Part shown: piece after piece, positions 8,803 to 16,451 of the stretch
Position numbering within the stretch: the stretch's first letter is position 1
How the letters are laid out: each line of letters opens with the position of its first letter
DNA from: Deltaproteobacteria bacterium
GTDB taxonomy: Bacteria > Myxococcota > B64-G9
Assembly: GCA_003647095.1 (NCBI GenBank)
Contig: QMME01000028.1
Span: 1 to 18,559 of the forward strand
Length of the DNA: 18,559 bases
Reading direction: 5' to 3'
Notes under the pieces: generated by a model
What the model saw: only the letters and a program-made list of their open reading frames with translations
The model's database searches: none
What the model was told of the DNA's origin: nothing
Program-made: the position numbers and the translations under genes

Positions 8803-10767
8803 TTGCTGCAACCGACACTCGACTACGAACAGGTGGGCCTGGTGGCTGGGCTCGAAGTGCACCAGCAGCTGCTTACCGAGAGAAAGATGTTCTGCCACTG
8901 CCCGGCCGGGCTCTACACCCGCGAACACGACGGTGTGGTCCTGCGCCACATGCGTCCCACTCTCTCGGAACTGGGCGAGTACGATGGTACGGCTTTGATG
9001 GAATTCAAGACCAGAAAGAACATCATCTATCTGTTGCACGAGAGCAACGTTTGTACCTACGAAATGGACGATACCCCTCCATTCCTGGTCAACCAGCAGG
9101 CGCTGGATGTGGCCATCGAGCAATGCCTGATGCTAGGTTGCGACATCGTCGACGAAGTGCATATCGCCCGCAAGCAGTACCTCGACGGCTCCATCCCCAC
9201 CGGCTTTCAGCGTACCGCCATCGTGGGGGTTAACGGCCATCTGCCCTTCCGGGGGCGGCAGCTGGGTATTACCCAGGTAAGCGTCGAGGAGGATAGCTGC
9301 CGCGAGGTGGCCGACCGTGGTCATCTGGTGGTGTGGCGTACCGATCGACTGGGCATGCCCCTCATTGAGACTGTCACCGAACCGGAGCTGCGAACCCCCG
9401 AGGAGGTGGCCGAGGCCATCATGCTCATCGGGCTGGTTTGTCGCAGCACCGGCCACGTGCGTACCGGCCTGGGTGCCAGTCGACAAGACATAAACGTTTC
9501 TGTGCGCGGCGGCCGCCGAGTGGAGATCAAGGGTGTGCCCCAGGCCGGTTGGGCTCCGGCCCTGGTGCACGGCGAGGCTTGGCGTCAGGTCAACCTCTTG
9601 GGGTTGCGCGACGAGCTTGTCCGGCGCGGTTTTCGCGGTCCCGACGATTTGACCGTCGATAGGGTTGACGTCACGGAACTTCTGGCCGCCAGCCGGGTAG
9701 ACTACCTGCGCCGAGAAGGCTGGCAGAAGCTGATCGAGGCCGAGGGGCGTCGGCCCGGTCTGGAACTGGGCGAAGGCCCTTTCCGGGTGTGGGCGCTCAG
9801 GTTACCCGGGCTGGCCGGCACCCTGGACTGGCCCACTCAGCCGGGTTACGTGTTCGCCAGCGAACTGGCGGGAAGGGTACGGGTGGTTTCCGGCCTGGAC
9901 CTGCCTCCCGTACTGTTGTACCGGGGCAACTGGCCGAGCGGGGCTGCCGGGGAACTGGAGCTGCTCAATAAGCGACTTGCCGGTGGAGACGGTGATGATT
10001 GGGTGGTAGTGTGGGGTCCGGAGCAGGATCTGCACACTGCTGCCGGGGAGGTTCGCCTGCGTTACCTGGATGCCCTGGAAGGAGTGCCCAGCGAAACCCG
10101 CCAGGCGTTTGCCGACGGACACACCGATTTCGAACGCATCCTGCCGGGGCCCGACCGGATGTATCCCGACACCGACAGTCCTCCCACCTGCATGACCCGC
10201 GAGCGAGTCGAGGCCCTGCGACGGGCGCTGCCTCCTCCTCCCTGGGAGCGACAGCGTCGTTATGCCGAAGCCGGTCTGGCGACCAAGACCATCGAGTACC
10301 TCATCCGTCGCGGCGGCGCCGCCCTGGTCGACCGGGTGGTAGAGCGTTGCGGAGCCGACTTGCGCCAGGCGGGGATATTCTTCGGCGAGCGGCTCAGGGG
10401 ATTGGCCCGGCGGGGGGTCGACGTCACAGCCATAGCCGCCGATCGCTGGGAGCAGTTGTTCGAGTTACTGGTCGAACAGCCATTGTTGTGGGAAGTATGG
10501 GCCGAGTTGGTTCGGATCATGGTCGAGGAGCGAACGAGTTCACCAGCCGATCTGGCCGCTGCCCGCGAGTGGGGACGGCCACCTCCCAACTGGCCGGAAT
10601 TGTTGGAGCGACTGTTGGCTCGAAAGCCCGATCACCGCCTCGACGAAAGCGGACGGTGGCGTTTCTACATGGGATTGGCCATGGATGAGCTTCGCGGGCG
10701 AGTGGCTGGTGCCGAGGTGGCGGCATTGCTGCAGGAACGCCCGGAAGTACGGGGAGAAGTACGATGA
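8803..10767 (+). CDS. gatE: Archaeal-type Glu-tRNA(Gln) amidotransferase subunit E
   Basis: GatE phosphorylates the gamma-carboxyl of Glu on misacylated tRNA(Gln) and amidates it with ammonia delivered by GatD. The 654-aa product opens as the GatB/GatE kinase fold (VGLVAGLEVHQQL, FCHCP, then IETVTEPELRTPEE at about 188-201, RQDINVSVRGG at 227-237 and EIKGVPQ at 241-247). A GAD domain inserted as in AspRS and GatE, but not GatB, occupies about 325-445 and returns at ETRQAFADGHTDFERILPGP and RMYPDTD. A helical and YqeY-like tail follows. I chose TTG 8803 because AAAGGAG ends 5 bases upstream and GatE normally begins just before the (D/Y)-x-x-x-G-L-x-x-G-L-E-x-H motif; a longer GTG start at 8734 lacks a ribosome site. 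Overlaps gatD by ATGA. Codons are less GC-biased than in flanking genes. Confidence 0.93.
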   Translation: MLQPTLDYEQVGLVAGLEVHQQLLTERKMFCHCPAGLYTREHDGVVLRHMRPTLSELGEYDGTALMEFKTRKNIIYLLHESNVCTYEMDDTPPFLVNQQALDVAIEQCLMLGCDIVDEVHIARKQYLDGSIPTGFQRTAIVGVNGHLPFRGRQLGITQVSVEEDSCREVADRGHLVVWRTDRLGMPLIETVTEPELRTPEEVAEAIMLIGLVCRSTGHVRTGLGASRQDINVSVRGGRRVEIKGVPQAGWAPALVHGEAWRQVNLLGLRDELVRRGFRGPDDLTVDRVDVTELLAASRVDYLRREGWQKLIEAEGRRPGLELGEGPFRVWALRLPGLAGTLDWPTQPGYVFASELAGRVRVVSGLDLPPVLLYRGNWPSGAAGELELLNKRLAGGDGDDWVVVWGPEQDLHTAAGEVRLRYLDALEGVPSETRQAFADGHTDFERILPGPDRMYPDTDSPPTCMTRERVEALRRALPPPPWERQRRYAEAGLATKTIEYLIRRGGAALVDRVVERCGADLRQAGIFFGERLRGLARRGVDVTAIAADRWEQLFELLVEQPLLWEVWAELVRIMVEERTSSPADLAAAREWGRPPPNWPELLERLLARKPDHRLDESGRWRFYMGLAMDELRGRVAGAEVAALLQERPEVRGEVR

Positions 10768-12158
10768 GCGAAGGCTCCGACGAATTCAAGGGCTACCGGG
10801 GCCGAGCGCTCCGGCACCTGCGACAGTGGGGGGTGCGAGTGTGGTCCGACGTGCGGGTACGCAACGATGCCGGTAGTGTTTTCGAGGGAGTCATCCTGCC
10901 CCGCTCCGAGAGCTTCGACGATCTGCACATCGTCATCAAGCTGAAGAACGGTTACAACGTTGGGGTGCATGTCGACCGGGTGGTCGATGTCGAGGAGCTT
11001 GGCTACAAGAAGGCCACCTACAAGATCCCCGAGCAGGAGTTTCCCCGGCGCCGGGATCTGCCGGCGGTGACCTTGTTGGGTACCGGCGGCACCATCGCCT
11101 CGCGGCTCGATTACCGCACCGGAGCGGTAATCCCGGCCTTCACTCCCGGGGAACTCTACGGAGCGGTTCCGGAACTTGCCGATATCTGCAACCTGAAGAC
11201 CGAGAAGCTGTTCGGGGTGTTCTCCGAGAACATGGCCCGCGAGCAGTACCTCATCCTGGCTCGAAAGATCGGTGAGGAGATTGCTGCCGGTGTGGACGGA
11301 ATCGTCATTGGCCACGGCACCGACACCATGGGCCATACCGCGGCGGTGTTGAGCTTCATGGTGCAGGACAGCCCCGTGCCTATCGTGCTGGTGGGCAGCC
11401 AGCGCTCTTCCGATCGGCCCAGCTCCGATGCCGCTTTGAATCTCATCCATGCCGTGCGTGCTGCTGCCTACGGTGACATCGCTGAAGTGCAGATCTGCAT
11501 GTTCGGCCCTACCTCGGATCGTTACGGGCTGCTACATCGTGGCACTCGTTGCCGCAAGATGCATTCTTCCTACCGCAGCGCCTTCCGCACCATCGGTGCC
11601 ATTCCCCTGGCCTTGGTGGATATGAAGCGCTTCCACTACCTCACCAACGATTACCTGCGTCGTGACCGCTCGCGCCAGGTGCGCATCGACGCCGTCTACG
11701 ACGACCGGGTCACCATCATCTACTACTACCCGGGCATGGCCCCGGATGTGGTCGACGCCATGGTGGACCGGGGATACCGGGGCATCGTCATCGCCGGTAC
11801 CGGACTGGGGCATGTCAACAAGCCCCTCTACCCGGCGCTCAAGAGAGCGGTGGCCCGCGGAGTTCACGTGGTGATGACGGTACAGACGCTGTGGGGCTAC
11901 GCGCAGATGTACGTCTACGACACCGGCCGTGACCTGCTCGATCTGGGGGTGGTTCCCTTGGACAACATGTTGCCGGAGACGGCCCTGATGAAGCTATGCT
12001 GGGTGTTGGGACACACCGACGATCACGATGAGGTGTTGCAACTCATGCGTAAACCCATCAACCACGAGATTACCGAACGCGAACCCCACAACGGCTACCT
12101 GATTCTGCAGGGTGGACTGCCCGAAACCGAGCAGTACATCGCCTCGCACTGGAAGTGA
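10764..12158 (+). CDS. gatD: Archaeal-type Glu-tRNA(Gln) amidotransferase subunit D (glutaminase)
   Basis: GatD is the asparaginase-fold glutaminase that releases ammonia from glutamine for GatE. The 464-aa protein has the GatD-specific N-terminal beta-barrel domain (about 15-95; RVRNDAGSVFEGVILPR, HIVIKLKNGYNVG), absent in ordinary type I L-asparaginases. An AnsA-like domain follows with the catalytic set Thr110 (TGGTIAS), Thr186-Asp187 (HGTDTMGHTA) and Lys265 (RKMHSS). The binding loop RSSDRPSSDAALNL (214-227) and the C-terminal GTGLGHVN...QTLWGYAQMYVYDTG complete the family. ATG overlaps the gatE stop (ATGA) with GGGGAG upstream, so the two subunits are translationally coupled. A free asparaginase is unlikely given the N-domain and its partner. 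Confidence 0.95.
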   Translation: MSEGSDEFKGYRGRALRHLRQWGVRVWSDVRVRNDAGSVFEGVILPRSESFDDLHIVIKLKNGYNVGVHVDRVVDVEELGYKKATYKIPEQEFPRRRDLPAVTLLGTGGTIASRLDYRTGAVIPAFTPGELYGAVPELADICNLKTEKLFGVFSENMAREQYLILARKIGEEIAAGVDGIVIGHGTDTMGHTAAVLSFMVQDSPVPIVLVGSQRSSDRPSSDAALNLIHAVRAAAYGDIAEVQICMFGPTSDRYGLLHRGTRCRKMHSSYRSAFRTIGAIPLALVDMKRFHYLTNDYLRRDRSRQVRIDAVYDDRVTIIYYYPGMAPDVVDAMVDRGYRGIVIAGTGLGHVNKPLYPALKRAVARGVHVVMTVQTLWGYAQMYVYDTGRDLLDLGVVPLDNMLPETALMKLCWVLGHTDDHDEVLQLMRKPINHEITEREPHNGYLILQGGLPETEQYIASHWK

Positions 12159-12182
12159 TTCTTTCCTGCCTTGAGGTGACTC

Positions 12183-13730
12183 ATGAATACTAACGACTTC
12201 TCCTATGCCCTGGCCAATCCCCTGGAGAAGCTGCTCGACAAGCCCCGTGGGCAGTTCACCCGCTCCGACCTGCTGGAAGTTATTCGCAAGCTGGAGATCG
12301 AACGCCTGGGGTTCCACTACACCGCCAGCGACGGCAAGCTCAAGGAGTTGCGCTTGCCAGTGGCCAGCAGCAACCAGGCCGAACTGCTGCTGGCCGAGGG
12401 CGAACGGGTGGATGGTTCCTCGTTGTTTCGGGACATGGTGGATCCGGCGCTGTCTGATCTCTACGTGGTGCCGCTTTATCACAGTGCTTTCGTCAACCCC
12501 TTCGAGTCCGGCAGCCTGGACTTCATCTGCCGCTATCTGACCAAGGACGGCGAGTTGGCGCCCTTCGCTCCCGACACCATCCTGGAGCGGGCCGCCCGGG
12601 TGTTCCATGAACATACCGGGCTGGAACTGTACGCCATGGGTGAACTGGAGTTCTTTCTTATCGGCGAGTCCGAACACGACATCTTCCAGGCCCGCAAACA
12701 ACACGGCTACCATGCCGCCGCTCCCTACATCAAGAGCGGTCATATTCTCAACGAGATGATTCACCACATCACCAGGATCAGCGGCAATGTCAAGTACGCC
12801 CATAGCGAGGTGGGTTACATAGACCGCGTCCGCAGCGACCTGCCCGAGATTGCCGGTAAGTACGGCGAGCAGTTGGAGATCGAGTACCTGCCGCGGCCGG
12901 TGCTGGAGGCCGCCGACAGCCTGGTGCTGGGGCGCTGGCTCATCCGTAACGTGGCTTATCGCCACGGCTGCGTGGCCACCTTCGCCCCCAAGATCGAGGA
13001 GGGGGTGGCCGGCAACGGCCTGCATTTCCACTTGGCCTTGCTGAGAGACGGAATCAACGTCATGAGCGATGCCCAGGGCCAACATTCTCCGGAGGCACTA
13101 CGACTCATCGGCGGCCTGTGCCGTTACGCAGCCGCGCTCACCGCCTTCGGAAATACCGTCTCCTCGGCCTACCTGCGCCTGGTGCCCAACCAGGAGGCAC
13201 CTACCCGGGTTTGCTGGAGTGACTTGAATCGCTCGGCCATGATTCGGGTTCCCCTGGGCTGGTCCCGGGTGGATGACCTGGCTCGGAGGGTGAATCCCCA
13301 GCAGAAGGAACCCTACCGGCGTACCCGCAACCGCCAGACCGTTGAGTTGCGCAGTCCCGATGGCAGTGCCATGGTGCATCTGGTATTGGCCGGGATGGTC
13401 ATGGCCGCCGACTGGGGGTTTCTGGACGACCAGGCGTTGGAACTGGCGGAGCGATTCTACGTGGAGGGTAATATCTTTGCCGACCGGCAATTGATGGAGC
13501 GCCTGCCGCAGCTGCCTTCGAGTTGCGTCGCTTCCAGTCGGGTGCTGATCGAGCAGCGGCAGTTGTTCGAGCGGGACGGGGTGTTCCCTCCCAGTGTCAT
13601 CGAGTACGTGGCCCGTCACCTGGCGGCCCACCAGGACGAGGACATGAACCGTCGCCTGGCCGATCTGCCCGCCGACGATCGTCTTCACGAGACCCGCAAG
13701 ATCATGCATAGTTGTTTGCACGAGCAGTGA
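12183..13730 (+). CDS. Glutamine synthetase family protein (divergent type I-like lineage)
   Basis: 515-aa protein with the glutamine synthetase fold: beta-grasp N-domain (RVDGSSLFRDMVDPALSDLY, 76-95), Glu pair ELEF (154-157), HSEVG (207-211), EIEYLP (232-237), GNGLHFHLAL (277-286, usual GSGMHxHxSL), RLVPNQEAPTR and NRSAMIRVPLGW (332-360), and TVELRSPDGSA (386-396). A ~16-residue insertion (212-227) separates the HSEVG and GEQLEIEY segments, which are contiguous in canonical GlnA. The adenylylation Tyr motif is not evident. From memory, a GS lineage with this TVE(L/F)RSPDGSA pattern is seen in Bacteroidetes. GAGGTGA precedes the ATG, and the gene starts 24 bases after gatD. It plausibly makes glutamine, the amide donor GatD consumes; another gamma-glutamyl amine product is possible. 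Confidence 0.88.
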   Translation: MNTNDFSYALANPLEKLLDKPRGQFTRSDLLEVIRKLEIERLGFHYTASDGKLKELRLPVASSNQAELLLAEGERVDGSSLFRDMVDPALSDLYVVPLYHSAFVNPFESGSLDFICRYLTKDGELAPFAPDTILERAARVFHEHTGLELYAMGELEFFLIGESEHDIFQARKQHGYHAAAPYIKSGHILNEMIHHITRISGNVKYAHSEVGYIDRVRSDLPEIAGKYGEQLEIEYLPRPVLEAADSLVLGRWLIRNVAYRHGCVATFAPKIEEGVAGNGLHFHLALLRDGINVMSDAQGQHSPEALRLIGGLCRYAAALTAFGNTVSSAYLRLVPNQEAPTRVCWSDLNRSAMIRVPLGWSRVDDLARRVNPQQKEPYRRTRNRQTVELRSPDGSAMVHLVLAGMVMAADWGFLDDQALELAERFYVEGNIFADRQLMERLPQLPSSCVASSRVLIEQRQLFERDGVFPPSVIEYVARHLAAHQDEDMNRRLADLPADDRLHETRKIMHSCLHEQ

Positions 13731-13772
13731 GTTCGGCGGGGCGGGGCGCACGCCAGCGCGGCCGCGCTCCCC

Positions 13773-13800
13773 GGGGGATTCTGGAACCCCAGAATCTCCC
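13773..13800 (+). terminator. Strong hairpin ending the gatE-gatD-GS operon
   Basis: A 12-bp stem with one G-T pair (13773-13784 with 13789-13800; core GATTCTGG-AACC-CCAGAATC) and a 4-base loop lies 43 bases after the synthetase stop. There is no T tract directly after it, so it may act as a rho-assisted terminator or an mRNA 3'-end stabiliser. Confidence 0.5.
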
Positions 13801-13807
13801 GCCCGGG

Positions 13808-13836
13808 TTGACTTTTGCCGCCTCGCGGCCGAGTAT
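13808..13836 (+). promoter_or_regulatory. Putative promoter of the lipoprotein operon
   Basis: TTGACT (13808-13813, 5 of 6 to the -35 consensus) is followed after 17 bases by GAGTAT (3 of 6). It lies directly after the hairpin and about 100 bases before the first lipoprotein ATG. The -10 box is poor. Confidence 0.3.
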
Positions 13837-13938
13837 TGGCTCATATGAAGCCGCACGTCACGAGCGGTGCGGGCGGCGCGATGGATGGCTTTCCTGTCCC
13901 GGGCCCGGGCCGAACTGGCGTGCTCAGAAAGTGAGAAC

Positions 13939-15009
13939 ATGGCGAAAAGGTCGTCCCTGCCGCTGTCGCTGCTGCTGCTGGCCCTGATGCCGGCCGCGGG
14001 CTGCGACGACGTGCGCTTCATAACCCGCCAGCCGCCGGGCACCCAGGTGGACATCTTCGAGCAGACCTCGGTGCCGGTGGTGGACGTGCTCTGGGTGGTG
14101 GACAACTCCGCCTCCATGGCCGAGGAGCAGCAGGCGCTGGCGGACAACTTCGGCGCCTTTTTCGACTACCTGCAGGATGCCGAGGCCGATTTCCACATCG
14201 GGGTGACCTCCACCGACATCTACAACCCCGACCACCAGGGCCGCCTGCTGGGCGACGAGCCGGTCATCGACAACGACACCCCGGATGCCGCGGCCGTGTT
14301 CGCGGCCAACGTCAACGTGGGCACCGAGGGCAAGGGCGACGAACAGGGCCTGGCCTGTGCCCTGCTGGCGCTGACGGAGCCGCTGCTGTCGGGCGACAAC
14401 TTCGGCTTCCTGCGCGACCAGGCCTACCTGTTCATCATCTTCGTCTCCGACGAGGACGACCGCTCCTTCGGCCCCGAGGAGTACTACGTGCGCCGCTTCG
14501 AGCAGATCAAGGACATCGGCAACGACGGCATGGTCACCGTGGCCGCCGTGGTGGGCGACGTGCCCGAGGTGCCACCGGCCTGCCGGGAGCAGAAGCATGC
14601 CGAGCCCGGCCGGCGCTATGCCGAGGTGGCCGAGCAGAGCGGGGGGCTGGCGCTGTCCATCTGCGACGACGATTTCAGCGTCAACCTCGACGCCCTGGGC
14701 TTTTCCGCCGCCGGGCTGAAGCGCACCTTCACCCTCACCCGGGCTCCCGATCCGCGCACCATCGCCGTGTGGATCAAGACCACCTGTGCCACCGCGGCCA
14801 TGCCGGGGGAGGCCTGCAGCGAAAGCTTCGACGACTGCGGGGGGGCCGCCGCCGATGTCTACGGGCGCGCCTGCGTGGTCAAGCAGTCGCTGCCCGACGG
14901 CTTCGTCTACGACGAGGAGGCCAACAGCATCCGCTTCTTCGGTTTGGCGCTGCCTCCCTTCGGGGCGGTGGTGCAGGTGGGCTACGTTCCGCTGGAGGAG
15001 GGGGGATGA
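13939..15009 (+). CDS. VWA-domain lipoprotein
   Basis: 356-aa protein. A lipoprotein signal peptide ends in LMPAAGC (Cys22), followed by Asp23-Asp24; Asp at +2 retains E. coli lipoproteins in the inner membrane, but that rule may not hold here. From about residue 47 it has a von Willebrand factor A fold: VVDVLWVVDNSASM carries the MIDAS motif D55-x-S57-x-S59, with a Thr in HIGVTSTD (about 87-94) and SDEDD further on. The family usually binds proteins through a metal ion. The C-terminal third has paired cysteines (CATAAMPGEAC, CGG, ACVV) and no recognised domain. I preferred ATG 13939 over the in-frame ATG 13867 because it gives an immediate signal peptide. Its stop overlaps the next start (ATGA). 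Function unknown. Confidence 0.85.
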   Translation: MAKRSSLPLSLLLLALMPAAGCDDVRFITRQPPGTQVDIFEQTSVPVVDVLWVVDNSASMAEEQQALADNFGAFFDYLQDAEADFHIGVTSTDIYNPDHQGRLLGDEPVIDNDTPDAAAVFAANVNVGTEGKGDEQGLACALLALTEPLLSGDNFGFLRDQAYLFIIFVSDEDDRSFGPEEYYVRRFEQIKDIGNDGMVTVAAVVGDVPEVPPACREQKHAEPGRRYAEVAEQSGGLALSICDDDFSVNLDALGFSAAGLKRTFTLTRAPDPRTIAVWIKTTCATAAMPGEACSESFDDCGGAAADVYGRACVVKQSLPDGFVYDEEANSIRFFGLALPPFGAVVQVGYVPLEEGG

Positions 15010-16448
15010 GAGGATTCCTGGCCGGCCTGGCCGCCCTGGCCCTGCTGCCGGGTGCGGCCTGCAACGAGGACGTGCTCATCGAGACCCCGCCGGTGATGCA
15101 GCTGGGCATCGACACCCTGGAGTTCGGCGCCGTGGCGGTGGGACGGCAGGCCATCCAGGAGGTGGTGGTGCAGAATGCCGGTGCCGGCCCCCTGCGCCTG
15201 GGCCAGGTGGAGTTTTCCGGGGCGGGCGCCGCCGCCTTCGCTGCTTCCCTGCCGGAAGGTGACATTCCGCCCACCGGCCAGGGCCGGGTGGCGGTCAGCT
15301 TCGCTCCGCCGGACATCGGGCGCTTCTCGGCCGTCATGACCATCCAGGGCAACGATCCCCGCAGGCCCACCGCCGCGGTGGCGGTGGGTGGCGACGGCTA
15401 CCGCCAGGGAGCCCTGCAGGTGGAGCCGGACAGGCTGGATTTCGGCCGGGTCGACGCCGGCAGCTCGGCCACCGGCACGGTGCTGGTCAGCAACGTCGGC
15501 AACGGCGACCTGCTGTTGACCGGCATATTCCTGTCCGCCGAGACCAGTCCCGACTTTCGCCTGCTTTCCTCCACCCAGCCCGGGGAGCTGCCCGGCGGCC
15601 GGAGCGTGAGCATCCGCCTGGCCTACAGTCCCGGCCTGGACAGCCTGCCCCCGGGGGCGGGCCGGCTGGTGGTGGAGGCGGCCGATCCCCTCAATCCCCG
15701 TCAAGAGGTGGCCCTGCTGGCCGAGCTCAACCGCGCCCCGGTGGCCGATGCCGGGCCCGACCAGCAGGTCGATCCCCTGGACACGGTGGTGCTGGACGGC
15801 ACCGGCAGCCGCGATGACGACGGCGACCTGCCGCTGACCTTTTCCTGGAGCCTGACCCGGCGCCCGGAGGGATCGGCCAGCGAGTTGCAGGGTGTCGACT
15901 CCACCCAGCCGGTGCTGGTGCCGGACGTGGTCGGCCTGTACGAGGCCGAGCTGTGGGTGAGCGACGCCACCGGCCTGCGCAGCCTGCTGCCCGACCGGGT
16001 GCTGGTCACCGCCGTTCCCGCCGAGCGCCTGCTCGTCGAGCTGGTCTGGGATTCACCCATTGCCGACCTGGACCTGCACCTGGTGGCCCCGGGCGGCAGC
16101 CCCGGCAGCACCCTGGACTGCTTCTACGACAACCGCCGGCCCGACTGGGGCGCGGCGGGAGACGACAGCGACGATCCGCAGCTCAAGCGCGACGATTATT
16201 CCGGCTTCGGTCCCGAGGTGATCGGCTACGCCGATCCCATCGACGGCGTGTACCAGTTGCTGGTCGACTACTATGCCTCCCACACCCCCTCCGGGCGCGA
16301 GCCCACCACCGCCACCCTGCGGGTCTTCGTCGACGGCGTCCTGGCGGCGGAGATCTCCCGCCGCCTGGAGGAGCAGGGCAGCCGCTGGCTGGTGGCCACC
16401 CTGCAGTGGCCCGAGGGCATCGTGGTCGAGCAGGACGTGATGGAGTAG
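15006..16448 (+). CDS. Lipoprotein with choice-of-anchor D (ASH) repeats, PKD domain and YfaP-like C-terminus
   Basis: 480-aa protein. Signal peptide with a probable lipobox PGAAC (Cys19). Two tandem ASH/choice-of-anchor D domains begin at LGIDTLEFGAVAVGRQA and LQVEPDRLDFGRVDAGSSAT, each with the VxNxGxGxLxL pattern (QNAGAGPLRLG, SNVGNGDLLL). A PKD-like domain follows (NRAPVADAGPDQQV ... DGTGSRDDDGDLPL). The C-terminal ~140 residues (LLVELVWDSPIADLDLHLVA, DYYASHTP) resemble YfaP/DUF2135-type beta domains often found with VWA proteins. No catalytic motif is seen, so a structural or adhesive surface role is inferred. ATG 15006 overlaps the previous stop; a longer in-frame reading from 14769 would run inside the VWA gene and is rejected. 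Confidence 0.85.
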   Translation: MRGFLAGLAALALLPGAACNEDVLIETPPVMQLGIDTLEFGAVAVGRQAIQEVVVQNAGAGPLRLGQVEFSGAGAAAFAASLPEGDIPPTGQGRVAVSFAPPDIGRFSAVMTIQGNDPRRPTAAVAVGGDGYRQGALQVEPDRLDFGRVDAGSSATGTVLVSNVGNGDLLLTGIFLSAETSPDFRLLSSTQPGELPGGRSVSIRLAYSPGLDSLPPGAGRLVVEAADPLNPRQEVALLAELNRAPVADAGPDQQVDPLDTVVLDGTGSRDDDGDLPLTFSWSLTRRPEGSASELQGVDSTQPVLVPDVVGLYEAELWVSDATGLRSLLPDRVLVTAVPAERLLVELVWDSPIADLDLHLVAPGGSPGSTLDCFYDNRRPDWGAAGDDSDDPQLKRDDYSGFGPEVIGYADPIDGVYQLLVDYYASHTPSGREPTTATLRVFVDGVLAAEISRRLEEQGSRWLVATLQWPEGIVVEQDVME

Positions 16449-16451
16449 ATC

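Noticed and set aside
7657..9123. A 488-codon minus-strand frame overlapping the C45-like gene and the start of gatE
   Set aside because: It is an alternative phase of the C45-like gene in its C-terminal half and antisense to gatE in its N-terminal half; no coherent family features.
8803..10767. Possible GatB rather than GatE
   Set aside because: The inserted GAD domain ending in ETRQAFADG...RILPGP...RMYPDTD is specific to GatE, and no gatA or gatC is adjacent.
10764..12158. Possible plain L-asparaginase instead of GatD
   Set aside because: The N-terminal barrel domain absent from asparaginases and the ATGA coupling with GatE favour GatD.
13867..13938. Upstream in-frame extension of the VWA lipoprotein
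   Set aside because: It would put 24 mostly polar residues before an evident lipoprotein signal peptide starting at 13939.
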